Source of the DNA: an uncultured Eubacteriales bacterium
GTDB lineage: Bacteria; Bacillota; Clostridia; Oscillospirales; UBA644
NCBI GenBank assembly: GCA_934486965.1
Contig: CAKSQP010000055.1
Coordinates: 1 to 9,752 of the forward strand
Reading direction: 5' to 3'
DNA: 9,752 nucleotides
In this document: positions 1-7,192 of the stretch, piece by piece
How positions within the stretch are numbered: position 1 is the first letter of the stretch
How the letters are laid out: the number at the start of each line of letters is the position of its first letter
Notes under the pieces: generated by a model
Told to the model about the DNA's origin: nothing
The model's input: the letters and a program-made list of their open reading frames with translations, nothing else
Database searches by the model: none
Program-made: the position numbers and the translations under genes

Positions 1-377
1 GTCTTTGCGACTGCTTTCTGCATACCTTTTTTGACGACCATCGGGTTTGCGCCTGCGGCGATATTCTTCATACCGTCTGCGATAAGAGCCTGAGCGAGCA
101 GGGTAGCGGTGGTCGTTCCGTCGCCGGCAACGTCGTTTGTCTTTGTGGCGACTTCCTTGACGAGTTGTGCGCCCATATTTTCAATCGGGTCTTCGAGTTC
201 GACTTCTTTTGCAATGGTAACGCCGTCGTTTGTTATAAGCGGTGAACCGAATTTCTTGTCGAGAACTACGTTTCTGCCTTTGGGGCCGAGTGTTATTTTA
301 ACGGTATCGGCAAGTTTGTCGACGCCTCTCTGCAATGCTTTTCTGGCGTCTTCGCCGTAAAGAATTTCTTTTGCCAT
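1..377 (-). CDS. groEL: 60 kDa chaperonin GroEL, N-terminal part (3' end outside window)
   Basis: Chaperonin subunit: forms the double-ring cytoplasmic folding chamber that works with GroES and ATP. Only the first 125 residues are present; the reading frame is open to the window edge, so this is a cut by the window rather than a broken gene. The start ATG (375-377) follows an AGGAGG ribosome binding site (387-392 on the minus strand) with 9 nt spacing. The translation begins MAKEILYGEDARKAL and carries the nucleotide-binding signatures of the equatorial domain: TLGPKGRNV at about residues 29-37, NDGVTIAKE at 50-58 and the GDGTTTAT phosphate-binding loop at 85-92, where D86 is the usual catalytic Mg-ATP aspartate. 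It lies 19 bp downstream of groES on the same strand and is almost certainly co-transcribed with it from the CIRCE-controlled promoter. No unusual residue is seen in the visible part. Confidence 0.98.
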   Translation of the reverse strand, partial: MAKEILYGEDARKALQRGVDKLADTVKITLGPKGRNVVLDKKFGSPLITNDGVTIAKEVELEDPIENMGAQLVKEVATKTNDVAGDGTTTATLLAQALIADGMKNIAAGANPMVVKKGMQKAVAK

Positions 378-386
378 GATAAAAGA

Positions 387-392
387 CCTCCT
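387..392 (-). promoter_or_regulatory. groEL ribosome binding site
   Basis: AGGAGG on the minus strand, 9 nt before the groEL ATG and entirely inside the 19-bp gap after the groES stop. It supports independent, strong initiation on groEL within the bicistronic mRNA. Confidence 0.9.
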
Positions 393-396
393 GTCC

Positions 397-681
397 TTAT
401 TCTACGATAGCAAGAATGTCTTCCTGCTTTACTATTGTATATTCTTCTCCGTCGAGTTTTACTTCTGTGCCGGAGTATTTGCTGGTGATTACCTTGTCGC
501 CTACTTTAACATACATCGCGACTTCGTTTCCGTCGACTTTTCCGCCGGGGCCTACCGCGACAACTTCCGCAAACTGCGGCTTTTCTTTTGCCGAGCCTGT
601 AAGGATAATGCCTCCTTCGGTTTTTTCTTCCGCTTCGACGAGTTTTACTACGACTCTGTCTGCCAAGGGTTTGATCGTCAT
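397..681 (-). CDS. groES: 10 kDa co-chaperonin GroES
   Basis: Heptameric lid of the GroEL chamber. The product is 94 residues, normal for the family. It starts MTIKPLADRVVVK, has the mobile loop with the GGIIL GroEL-contact motif (loop about residues 17-33, GGIIL at 23-27), then the beta-barrel segments VVAVGPGG and VKVGDKVI, and ends with the typical EEYTIVKQEDILAIVE. The ATG at 679-681 is chosen because AAGGAGG (691-697, minus strand) sits 9 nt upstream and the family starts here. The frame stays open up to an ATG at 736-738, but that would add 19 basic residues foreign to GroES and would start inside the CIRCE operator, so it is rejected. First gene of the groES-groEL operon; transcription is predicted from the promoter at 772-800 and repression by HrcA at 732-758. 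Confidence 0.98.
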   Translation of the reverse strand: MTIKPLADRVVVKLVEAEEKTEGGIILTGSAKEKPQFAEVVAVGPGGKVDGNEVAMYVKVGDKVITSKYSGTEVKLDGEEYTIVKQEDILAIVE

Positions 682-731
682 AACGAATTTCCTCCTTCTG
701 TATTTTGAAAATGTTTTAACTTTTTCGGTTT

Positions 732-758
732 TTGGCACTCTTGTGTGTTGAGTGCTAA
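732..758 (-). promoter_or_regulatory. CIRCE operator (HrcA binding site) of groESL
   Basis: On the plus strand the arms are TTGGCACTC (732-740) and GAGTGCTAA (750-758) around a 9-bp spacer. The CIRCE consensus is TTAGCACTC-N9-GAGTGCTAA, so 17 of 18 arm positions match; the only deviation is G for A at 734. It lies just downstream of the predicted groESL transcription start (about 765) and upstream of the groES ribosome binding site, the usual position. By established knowledge of the family, the HrcA repressor binds here and releases on heat stress. The hrcA gene itself is not in this window. Confidence 0.95.
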
Positions 759-771
759 AAATTCTGTATAT

Positions 772-800
772 ATATTACAACGCAACCCTTCGGTTGTCAA
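772..800 (-). promoter_or_regulatory. groESL promoter, sigma-A type
   Basis: Read on the minus strand: a perfect -35 TTGACA (800 to 795), a 17-bp spacer, and a -10 TAATAT (777 to 772). Predicted start is near 765, immediately before the CIRCE element. The -35 is perfect and the -10 matches at 4 of 6 positions, consistent with a vegetative promoter held down by HrcA. A TGTAAT at 779-774 is an alternative -10 but would leave a 15-bp spacer. Confidence 0.8.
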
Positions 801-916
801 GAGTTTTTTTGTCATTTCTGCCAGTTTTTACAAAAAATTCAAAATTTTCTGACTTTGCCTGACCAAAGGTTCTGCGAAATGTCAACGATATAACAAATAT
901 CTTCCGTAAAACGCTC

Positions 917-945
917 TTGCAATTTGCGATTTAATATGCTATAAT
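917..945 (+). promoter_or_regulatory. Promoter of the DUF2232-gdpP-rplI-dnaB-tilS-hpt-ftsH operon
   Basis: TTGCAA (917-922), 17-bp spacer, then a perfect TATAAT (940-945) preceded by an extended -10 TG at 937-938 (TGCTATAAT). Predicted transcription start about 952, giving a leader of roughly 44 nt before the ATG at 996. It is a strong sigma-A-type promoter and the only convincing one I see before the end of the seven-gene string. Confidence 0.85.
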
Positions 946-995
946 ACAATTTACAATGTGGTAATGTTACCTTTTATATTTATCGGAGAATCTTA

Positions 996-2027
996 ATGAA
1001 CAAAAATACCAAAGAAACCGAAAAGAATGAAAGAAATCCGAAAGTCGGGTTCAAAGAATCGGCGATTTATCTTCTTGTCGTAACGCTTTGCACCGCTATC
1101 GTGTTCGTGACGAAAAGTCCCGTTCTCTATTTCCCGATGCTCGCCGTCGCTTCCGCGTTTTTCGGAACGGCAATGCACAGGGGAGGGCAGAGCCTCGGAC
1201 TTATCTATTGCATATTTGTCGCGACGATCCTTTTCCTTTTAACAAACGATATATGGCAGACTGTCGTGTATGTTTCGGTCTTTCTGCCGGCGGGAACCGC
1301 GTTTTTTATCGGACTTTCGGCGAAAAGATCCCTTAATTCGTTTGTCGCCTCAGGGTTTATCGCGACGACCGCGACCCTTGTTGCGGCAGGGCTTATTTAC
1401 GTTTTTGAAAACAGCAATCCTTTTTCCTTTGACATTGCTCTCGCGCCCGTTTTTGCCGGTATAAAAGACGTTCTCGGCGAAACTTTCGATGTCCTTGCGG
1501 CAAACGGTATTTCTGTCCTCGGAATGAGCAGGAGCGAATATGTTTCGACTCTGTTTTCGCAGATGCTGACGACGATTCCGGTCATTTATTCGGTTCTGTG
1601 CCTTTGCAGTGTGCTTCTCGGATTCGTTATCGCAAGAAGCCTGTACGCTGCGAAATTCGGCAAAGACCCCGAAACTCTCAAATATTTCGGGAAAGTCAGG
1701 GATCTCAGGGTAAGTCTTCCCGGCGGGATATTTTTCCTTATCGCAAATATCGCATATCTTTTGTGCGAAGGTTCGGGAGAACTTGCGTTCTGTCTCGGAA
1801 TTTTCGTTTCGGTAATGAACTATGTCTTTGCGGTAGAGGGAATTGCCGTACTTATGAGTTTTATGTCCCTTAAAGAAGTAAAAAGACCGCTCCGCGTAAT
1901 AACCTGTATCGTAAGCGTCCTTTTATGTACTACGGTAGTTTCGAATCTTTTCTCGCTTGTCGGACTTTTCGACTGTTTCTATAACACGAGGATCCGTATG
2001 AGCGGCAAGGGAGGCAGACGGCTTTGA
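996..2027 (+). CDS. DUF2232 / YybS-like polytopic membrane protein
   Basis: Function unknown. The protein has 343 residues with a short charged cytoplasmic N-terminus (1-20) and about eight or nine hydrophobic segments near residues 22-39, 43-60, 66-83, 87-107, 115-136, 193-213, 242-257, 262-290 and 300-324, with a polar loop at 138-190. The C-terminus is very basic (KGGRR). I assign it to the DUF2232/YybS family from topology, size and position: in Bacillus subtilis yybS sits next to gdpP (yybT), rplI and the replicative helicase gene, the same order as here. Start ATG at 996 has GGAG at 985-988 with 7 nt spacing. First gene of the operon; its TGA overlaps the gdpP TTG start by 4 nt, so translation of the two is probably coupled. 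An S-component-like or other transporter is an alternative reading; no catalytic motif is visible. Confidence 0.75.
   Translation: MNKNTKETEKNERNPKVGFKESAIYLLVVTLCTAIVFVTKSPVLYFPMLAVASAFFGTAMHRGGQSLGLIYCIFVATILFLLTNDIWQTVVYVSVFLPAGTAFFIGLSAKRSLNSFVASGFIATTATLVAAGLIYVFENSNPFSFDIALAPVFAGIKDVLGETFDVLAANGISVLGMSRSEYVSTLFSQMLTTIPVIYSVLCLCSVLLGFVIARSLYAAKFGKDPETLKYFGKVRDLRVSLPGGIFFLIANIAYLLCEGSGELAFCLGIFVSVMNYVFAVEGIAVLMSFMSLKEVKRPLRVITCIVSVLLCTTVVSNLFSLVGLFDCFYNTRIRMSGKGGRRL
2007..2014 (+). promoter_or_regulatory. gdpP ribosome binding site supporting a TTG start
   Basis: AAGGGAGG, 9 nt before the TTG at 2024. It lies inside the last codons of the DUF2232 gene and settles the choice of the non-ATG start, because no ATG or GTG in the gdpP frame is placed as well. 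Confidence 0.8.
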
Positions 2028-3985
2028 GAACGAAGTTTTACGAAAATCTGATATTGCGTTTTCACTATATCCTCATTCTCGCAATGCTTGCTGTTGCGTT
2101 CTTTATGACGGATAAAAAACAGGTCGTTACGGTGTTTTTCATTGCGGCGGCGGTGTACGCGATATTTTTCGAAATTTACTGTTTTTTGAAAAGAAGAGCC
2201 GCAAGACGGCTTTCGAGAAGCATTGTTTCGATGCTCGATATGACGTCGCAGAAGAGAATCGACGATTTCCCGATGTCTCTTATGGTGACTTCGTCCGACG
2301 GCGAAGTTTTGTGGTATAACGAGCGCCTTATAGACGCTTTCGGAGAAGAGGAGATACTGTCTCTCCGCAACGTCAAGGAACTCGACAGCGGGATTTTGAC
2401 ATCGTCCGTAACCAAGATAAGTTGGAACGGCAAGTATTTTACCGTTTTCGACGACAACTTTGTAATAAATTCGAAAGAACTCAATATCCTGTATTTCTTC
2501 GACACTACCGATTTTTACGAATTGCAGAGAAAATATGAGTTTTCGCGGCCTGCGGTGGCTCATCTGCTTATAGATAACTACGACGACGTATTTTCTCATA
2601 TAAGGGATATCGATAAGGCTCAGGTCACGGCTCTTATCGACGAAGCTGTATCGAAATGGGCGGCGTCTTCAAACGGAATAATTCGCCGTATCGAAAGAGA
2701 CAGATATCTGTTGATATTCGAAAAGAGACACCTTGTTTCAATGATAGACAGACGTTTCGATATTCTCGATATTGTCAGGGAACTTAATATAGGAACAAAA
2801 GTTTCGCCGACGCTCTCTATCGGTATCGGACTCAGTTCCAAAGGTTTTGCCGCAAATGAAGATTTCGCGGAAACCGCTATTGATATGGCTCTTTCAAGAG
2901 GCGGAGATCAGGCGGTCATAAAGACCGATTCGGGGTACGAATTTTTCGGCGGAAAGTCCGCGGGAACGGAAAAACGTTCGAAAATAAAGGCGAGAGTCGT
3001 TGCTTCCGCCCTGTCGGAAATGTTCAGGGACTTGGACACCGTAATAATTACGGGACACAAATATTCGGATATGGACAGTCTCGGCGCGTCCGTCGGTATG
3101 GCGAGAATAGCACAGCATTTCCGCAAAGACGTTTATATAGTTATCGACGAAAAGACGACCATGGCGACGCCCCTTCTCGAAAAACTCAAAAAAAGCGGTT
3201 TCTTTTCCGATATATTCATTTCGCCCGACGATATTGACGTAAAGATGACGAACAATACCGCCGCCGTGATATGCGACACTCACAGACCGGAGGTCGCGGA
3301 AGGGTACGACGCCCTGCGGCTTGCAAAAGATATTGTAGTCGTCGACCATCACAGGAAAAGTTCCGATTATATCGACTCGGCGTCGATAATGTTCCACGAT
3401 CCGTCGGCGTCCTCGGCGTCCGAAATGGCGACGGAACTTGTCCAGTATATATGCGACGACGAACTTCTGGCGTGCGAAGCCGAGGCTCTGCTTGCGGGAA
3501 TTATTCTTGACACCAAGAGTTTTACTCTTAAAACAAGTTCCGCAACGTTCGATACTTCGTCGTATCTTAAGAAAATGGGAGCGAACCCCGTAAGCGTCAA
3601 ACTTCTGTTCCAGACGGATAAGGAAACATATAAACACAAAATATCTTTAATGCAGAAAGCGGCGATATACCGCGACGTAGCGGCGATCGCCGTGTGGACC
3701 GACCCTATTCCCGAAAACATAAAACTGATAACCGCACAGGCGGCGGACGATCTTCTGAACGTCGAAAAAGTTCAGGCGGCGTTCACGCTGTTTGAAGACA
3801 GGGCTGGGATAAATATTTCCGCAAGGTCTCTCGGTTCGGTAAACGTTCAGGTAATTATGGAATATCTCGGAGGCGGCGGTCATCAGACCATGGCAGGCAC
3901 TCTTATAAAGGATATGTCGCTCGGGAAAGCCGTCGACGAACTGAAAAAAGCCATTGACAAATATATAAAGGATATGAAGATATAG
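2024..3985 (+). CDS. gdpP: Cyclic di-AMP phosphodiesterase GdpP (DHH/DHHA1 family, membrane-bound)
   Basis: Hydrolyses the second messenger c-di-AMP to pApA, so it tunes potassium and osmotic balance, cell-wall homeostasis and beta-lactam tolerance (known for the family). The 653 residues match the family length. Order of parts: two transmembrane helices (about 13-28 and 33-54), a PAS-like sensor domain (about 80-165), a degenerate GGDEF domain (about 170-305) without a GGDEF signature and so not expected to make c-di-GMP, then DHH and DHHA1. Metal-site motifs are intact: GHKYSDMD at 344-351, CDTHRPE with D418, DHHR at 441-444, ILDTKSF with D496, and GGGGHQTMAG from 616. Start is TTG, with stop of the upstream gene inside it (TTGA). 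It is followed after 13 bp by rplI. By context this is the same gene as B. subtilis yybT. Nothing suggests inactivation. Confidence 0.95.
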   Translation: MRTKFYENLILRFHYILILAMLAVAFFMTDKKQVVTVFFIAAAVYAIFFEIYCFLKRRAARRLSRSIVSMLDMTSQKRIDDFPMSLMVTSSDGEVLWYNERLIDAFGEEEILSLRNVKELDSGILTSSVTKISWNGKYFTVFDDNFVINSKELNILYFFDTTDFYELQRKYEFSRPAVAHLLIDNYDDVFSHIRDIDKAQVTALIDEAVSKWAASSNGIIRRIERDRYLLIFEKRHLVSMIDRRFDILDIVRELNIGTKVSPTLSIGIGLSSKGFAANEDFAETAIDMALSRGGDQAVIKTDSGYEFFGGKSAGTEKRSKIKARVVASALSEMFRDLDTVIITGHKYSDMDSLGASVGMARIAQHFRKDVYIVIDEKTTMATPLLEKLKKSGFFSDIFISPDDIDVKMTNNTAAVICDTHRPEVAEGYDALRLAKDIVVVDHHRKSSDYIDSASIMFHDPSASSASEMATELVQYICDDELLACEAEALLAGIILDTKSFTLKTSSATFDTSSYLKKMGANPVSVKLLFQTDKETYKHKISLMQKAAIYRDVAAIAVWTDPIPENIKLITAQAADDLLNVEKVQAAFTLFEDRAGINISARSLGSVNVQVIMEYLGGGGHQTMAGTLIKDMSLGKAVDELKKAIDKYIKDMKI

Positions 3986-3998
3986 AAAGGAGTAAATT

Positions 3999-4442
3999 AT
4001 GGAACTCATTCTCACAGCCGACGTAAAATCCCTCGGCAAAAAGGGAGATAAGGTAAAGGTCTCGGACGGATATGCAAAAAACTTTCTTCTTCCGAGAAAT
4101 CTCGCAATAGAGGCGAACAACGCGAACCTCAACAACCTCAAAGGTAAAAACGAATCGGTCGCTTTCAAAAAACAGCAGGAAAAAGAAGCCGCCGAAGCCG
4201 TCAAAAAGACGATAGAGGGCAAAACCGTCGTTCTTAAAGGAAAGGCGGGCGAAAACGGCAGACTTTTCGGCTCGATAACCACAAAAGAGATCGCGGACGG
4301 AATAAAAGAAACTTTCGGCGCGGACGTCGACAAGAAAAAAATAGTTATGAAAGACCCTATAAAGAATTTCGGAACTTATGCGATCGACGTAAAACTTTAT
4401 CCTGCAATAGTTGCAAAAATCACAGTTTCGGTGACCGAATAA
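3999..4442 (+). CDS. rplI: 50S ribosomal protein L9
   Basis: Large-subunit protein that binds 23S rRNA near the base of the L1 stalk; its long helix reaches out from the ribosome. 147 residues, normal length. The N-terminal RNA-binding domain begins MELILTADVKSLGKKGDKV and contains the family signature around GYAKNFLLPRNLAIEAN (about 24-40). A charged connecting helix rich in Lys and Glu spans about 41-75, and the C-terminal domain contains GENGRLFGSIT (about 84-94). ATG at 3999 follows AAAGGAG (3986-3992) by 6 nt. It sits between gdpP (13 bp gap) and dnaB (21 bp gap), as in many Firmicutes. Confidence 0.98.
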   Translation: MELILTADVKSLGKKGDKVKVSDGYAKNFLLPRNLAIEANNANLNNLKGKNESVAFKKQQEKEAAEAVKKTIEGKTVVLKGKAGENGRLFGSITTKEIADGIKETFGADVDKKKIVMKDPIKNFGTYAIDVKLYPAIVAKITVSVTE

Positions 4443-4463
4443 TTATTTCAACGGTGGTAGATC

Positions 4464-5825
4464 ATGGAAAATAAAAACGCGGAATTCCTTTCCGATAAAA
4501 GGCTTCCTGCAAGTACCGACGCCGAACAGGCGATCCTCGGCGGGATACTTCTTGATCCGGAGAGTATATCAAAGACTTTCGGACATCTGGATAAGGACAG
4601 TTTCTATATAATGAAACACCGTCAGATATTCGAATGTATGCGTGAACTATACAATCTTTCTCAGCCGATAGAAGGACTTCTGCTTATCGAAAAAATGCGC
4701 GAGAACGGCTATTACGGCGGCGACGAAGATAAGAAATATATCCTTACGCTTGCCGAAACAGGCTCCGCTATCAGCAATATCGGTTACTATATAAATATTG
4801 TAGAGGAAAAGGCAAAACTCCGCAATATAATAAATATTTGCGGAACGGCTGCGGATATGTGCTACGATAATTCGGATTTCGCCGAAACTATCGACTATGC
4901 CGAACAGAAACTTTTCAACCTCCGCAACGGGAACTCGACCGACAGAATGAGGAGACTCGATTCGGTCGTCAGAGAGGAAATGGACAACTTAAAGGAACTT
5001 GCAGGCGACGAATCGGGCAAATTCGAACCGATAAAGGTCGGAATAAGTTCCGTCGACAATTTTCTCGGCGGTTTCAATAAAGGAAACCTTATAATCCTTG
5101 CCGCCCGACCCGGCGTCGGAAAAACTTCCTTTGCTCTTAATATCGCATATAATATCGCCGCGTCCTCACGCTATAATCCGAGGAAGAGCGTCGCGTTCTT
5201 TTCTCTTGAAATGTCGAATTCCGAACTTTCGAAAAGGGTCATTTCAAGCACTCTGCATATCGACAGCGAAAAACTCCGTCTCGGAACTCTTGAAGAAAGC
5301 GACTGGGACGACCTTTACGATTTCTGGCACGACACTCTGCCGAACGTAAACTTTATAATGGACGATACTCCGGCGATAACCGTTCTCGATATCAAATCAA
5401 AACTCCGCAAGATAGATAACCTCGGTCTTGTCGTGATCGACTATCTTCAGCTTATGAACAGTTCGAAAAACACCGAGAGCCGAGTTCAGGAAATTTCGGA
5501 ACTTACCCGTTCTCTTAAACTTATGGCAAAGGAAATAGACGTTCCCGTTGTTTTGCTGTCCCAGTTATCGAGAGGCGTCGAAAAAGAGGACCGCGCGCCC
5601 CGTCTTTCCGACCTTCGAGACTCGGGTTCTATTGAGCAGGACGCCGATATAGTCATGTTCCTGAGCCGACCGATGGGGGCGGATACCGAAGCGAAAAATC
5701 AGAATGTCTGCGAAGTGCTTGTCGAAAAGAACAGACACGGAAGCACCGGCAAAATATCGTTGCAGTGGGACGGCTCGCATACGTCTTTCAAGGCGATTTC
5801 CTACGAGCCTGTTCCGGAGATGTAA
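4464..5825 (+). CDS. dnaB: Replicative DNA helicase DnaB
   Basis: Hexameric 5'-3' helicase that unwinds DNA at the replication fork and recruits primase (called DnaC in B. subtilis). 453 residues, full length. The N-terminal helical domain (about 15-115) starts with the family's DAEQAILGGILLDPESI, followed by a linker helix region and the RecA-like ATPase domain (about 185-450). Walker A is ARPGVGKTS at 214-222 (K220); Walker B is VVIDYLQLM with D326. Further conserved stretches are LSQLSRGVEKED, PRLSDLRDSGSIEQDAD and KNRHGSTGKI, the last being the DNA-binding/arginine-finger end of the domain. No intein interrupts the Walker A or the SGSIEQD motif, the places where DnaB inteins usually insert. 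The ribosome binding site is weak (GGTGG, 4453-4457, 6 nt before ATG). The stop lies 3 bp before the tilS start. Confidence 0.97.
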   Translation: MENKNAEFLSDKRLPASTDAEQAILGGILLDPESISKTFGHLDKDSFYIMKHRQIFECMRELYNLSQPIEGLLLIEKMRENGYYGGDEDKKYILTLAETGSAISNIGYYINIVEEKAKLRNIINICGTAADMCYDNSDFAETIDYAEQKLFNLRNGNSTDRMRRLDSVVREEMDNLKELAGDESGKFEPIKVGISSVDNFLGGFNKGNLIILAARPGVGKTSFALNIAYNIAASSRYNPRKSVAFFSLEMSNSELSKRVISSTLHIDSEKLRLGTLEESDWDDLYDFWHDTLPNVNFIMDDTPAITVLDIKSKLRKIDNLGLVVIDYLQLMNSSKNTESRVQEISELTRSLKLMAKEIDVPVVLLSQLSRGVEKEDRAPRLSDLRDSGSIEQDADIVMFLSRPMGADTEAKNQNVCEVLVEKNRHGSTGKISLQWDGSHTSFKAISYEPVPEM

Positions 5826-5828
5826 TGT

Positions 5829-7169
5829 ATGACTTCGTTTGAAAAGAAAATCTATTCTTTTTGCCTGTCACAAGGTCTTTTCGAAAACTGTACGGGAGTC
5901 GTTCTTGCGGTTTCGGGAGGTCCCGATTCAATGGCGATGCTCCGCTTTTTCATAAAAAACAAAAGTCTGTTTCCTTTTCCGTTTCTCTGTGCGACTGTCG
6001 ACCATTCGATAAGAGAAGAGGGCAAAGAAGAGGCCGCGGCGGTAAAAAAATACTGCGAAGAAAACGGAGTCACTTTTGAGGGAATAAAAGTCGATATCCC
6101 CGGAACCTGCCCGAAGAACGTTTCGACCGAAACTTATTCGCGCGAAGTCAGATATTCGTTTTTTGATTCCCTCCGCGAAAAGCACGGCTTTTCCCATATC
6201 GCGACGGCACATACGTCCGACGACAACGCCGAGACGGTTCTGATGAATATTATCCGAGGAACGGCGCTTTCGGGACTTTGCGGGATACCGCCGCTCCGCG
6301 ACGATCTTGTCGCAAGACCGCTTCTCTGCTGTGAAAAAAAGGAACTTACCGACTACTGCGAAGAAGAGAAAGTCGGGTATTTTACAGATAAAACGAACAG
6401 CGAAAACATATATCGGCGCAACGTCGTAAGGAATGTTATTATTCCGATCCTCGAAAAGGAAAACCCCGCGATAAAAAAGTCGCTCAACAGGCTTTCCTCG
6501 TCGGCGGCAACCGATGAAAAATTTATTTCCGATGAGGCAAAAAAGGCTTTGAAAGAGGTCTCTTTTTCCGACGGAAAAGCAGAAATTCCGCTGGCTTTCG
6601 GCGAAAATCTTTCGAAAGCGGTCTTGTCGAGAGTTATCCGCTCCGCATTTTTTTCCGTTGCCGGAAAAGAACTTTCGTTTGATATGACGGAAGACCTGTA
6701 TTCGCTGTTTACCGAAAAACAGACTTCCGATAAAACTGATATTTTCGGTTTCGAGGTCCGCAGAAAATATTCCTCCGTCGTTATTTCAAAACCCGATGCG
6801 GGCGAAAAACAAGTTTTGCAAATAAACGCGAAAATAAACACAGAAATACCATTTTTTGATGGTATAGTGAAAATCGTCGAAAAAAGAGACGGCGAAAAGA
6901 AAAACGCCGATTGTATCTTTCTTGAAAACACCGACGGGCTTATCCTGAGGAACAGGCGGACGGGCGATGTTTTCAGAATCAAAAACGGAACAAAACCGCT
7001 CAGGCGAATGTATATAGATAAAAAGATACCGTCCGACATAAGGGAAAAACTTCCCGTACTCGAGCAGAACGGCGAAATTCTGTGGGCGGCAAAAATCGGC
7101 GCCGCATATCCGCACAGGGCTTGCGGTAACGGCAATTTTTGTGAAATAATATTTGATATATCTGAATAA
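5829..7169 (+). CDS. tilS: tRNA(Ile)-lysidine synthetase TilS
   Basis: Joins lysine to C34 of the CAU-anticodon tRNA-Ile2 using ATP, turning it into lysidine so that the tRNA reads AUA; essential in most bacteria. 446 residues. The N-type PP-loop is SGGPDS at 29-34, followed by the ATIDH-like segment TVDHSIREEGKEEA and AHTSDDNAET (H128 to T136), then RPLLCCEKKEL and the DKTNSENIYRRNVVRN stretch that positions tRNA and lysine. A less conserved middle region (about 215-340) leads to the TilS C-terminal domain, with LILRNRRTGDVF and KPLRRMYIDKKIP before the end. ATG at 5829 has GGAGA (5816-5820) 8 nt upstream, inside the end of dnaB, 3 bp after the dnaB stop. It is followed by hpt and ftsH, the classic Firmicute order. 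Confidence 0.96.
   Translation: MTSFEKKIYSFCLSQGLFENCTGVVLAVSGGPDSMAMLRFFIKNKSLFPFPFLCATVDHSIREEGKEEAAAVKKYCEENGVTFEGIKVDIPGTCPKNVSTETYSREVRYSFFDSLREKHGFSHIATAHTSDDNAETVLMNIIRGTALSGLCGIPPLRDDLVARPLLCCEKKELTDYCEEEKVGYFTDKTNSENIYRRNVVRNVIIPILEKENPAIKKSLNRLSSSAATDEKFISDEAKKALKEVSFSDGKAEIPLAFGENLSKAVLSRVIRSAFFSVAGKELSFDMTEDLYSLFTEKQTSDKTDIFGFEVRRKYSSVVISKPDAGEKQVLQINAKINTEIPFFDGIVKIVEKRDGEKKNADCIFLENTDGLILRNRRTGDVFRIKNGTKPLRRMYIDKKIPSDIREKLPVLEQNGEILWAAKIGAAYPHRACGNGNFCEIIFDISE
6846..6865 (+). repeat. Perfect 7-bp inverted repeat inside tilS
   Basis: ATACCAT (6846-6852) and ATGGTAT (6859-6865) flank a 6-nt TTTTTG loop. It falls in a locally AT-rich part of tilS that codes for the segment before the C-terminal domain. 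No T-run follows, so it is not an intrinsic terminator. Function unknown; it may be chance. Confidence 0.5.
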
Positions 7170-7192
7170 TAAGAAAGAGGAAGGAAAAAATT

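Larger units (their letters stand above)
682..995. other. Divergent intergenic region between groESL and the DUF2232-to-ftsH operon
   Basis: This 314-bp stretch has no credible gene. It holds the groES ribosome binding site (691-697), the CIRCE operator (732-758), the groESL promoter (772-800, minus strand), an AT-rich middle part (about 801-900) in which I see no gene or recognised site, the rightward promoter (917-945), and the 5' leader of the long operon with a near-palindrome (960-971) and a GGAG ribosome binding site (985-988). Neither transcript needs a terminator here because both start in the region and run away from each other. Confidence 0.85.

Noticed and set aside
397..738. Longer GroES reading frame starting at the ATG at 736-738
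   Set aside because: It would begin inside the CIRCE operator, add 19 basic residues not found in GroES, and ignore the AAGGAGG site 9 nt before the ATG at 681.
783..810. Hairpin CAACC/GGTTG followed by a run of seven T as a rightward terminator
   Set aside because: The T-run starts 7 nt after the stem, the stem is only 5 bp, and no rightward gene lies upstream; the sequence is part of the groESL promoter.
960..985. GGTAATGTTACC followed by TTTTATATT as an attenuator or terminator in the leader
   Set aside because: The RNA stem would be only 4 or 5 bp with a 2-4 nt loop and the T-run is interrupted; too weak to stop transcription. Kept only as a possible operator.
2540..2940. Active diguanylate cyclase (GGDEF) in GdpP
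   Set aside because: The region aligns in position with the GGDEF domain of GdpP proteins but has no GGDEF active-site motif; the family is known to carry a degenerate version.
2894..3637. Open frame of 247 codons antisense to gdpP
   Set aside because: Overlaps the conserved DHH domain coding region and shows no family features; a shadow of the real gene.
4464..5825. Intein within dnaB
   Set aside because: Length is normal and the Walker A and SGSIEQD motifs are continuous.
6353..7135. Open frame of 260 codons antisense to tilS
   Set aside because: Ser/Phe-rich product typical of antisense reading of Lys/Glu-rich genes; no promoter or ribosome binding site.
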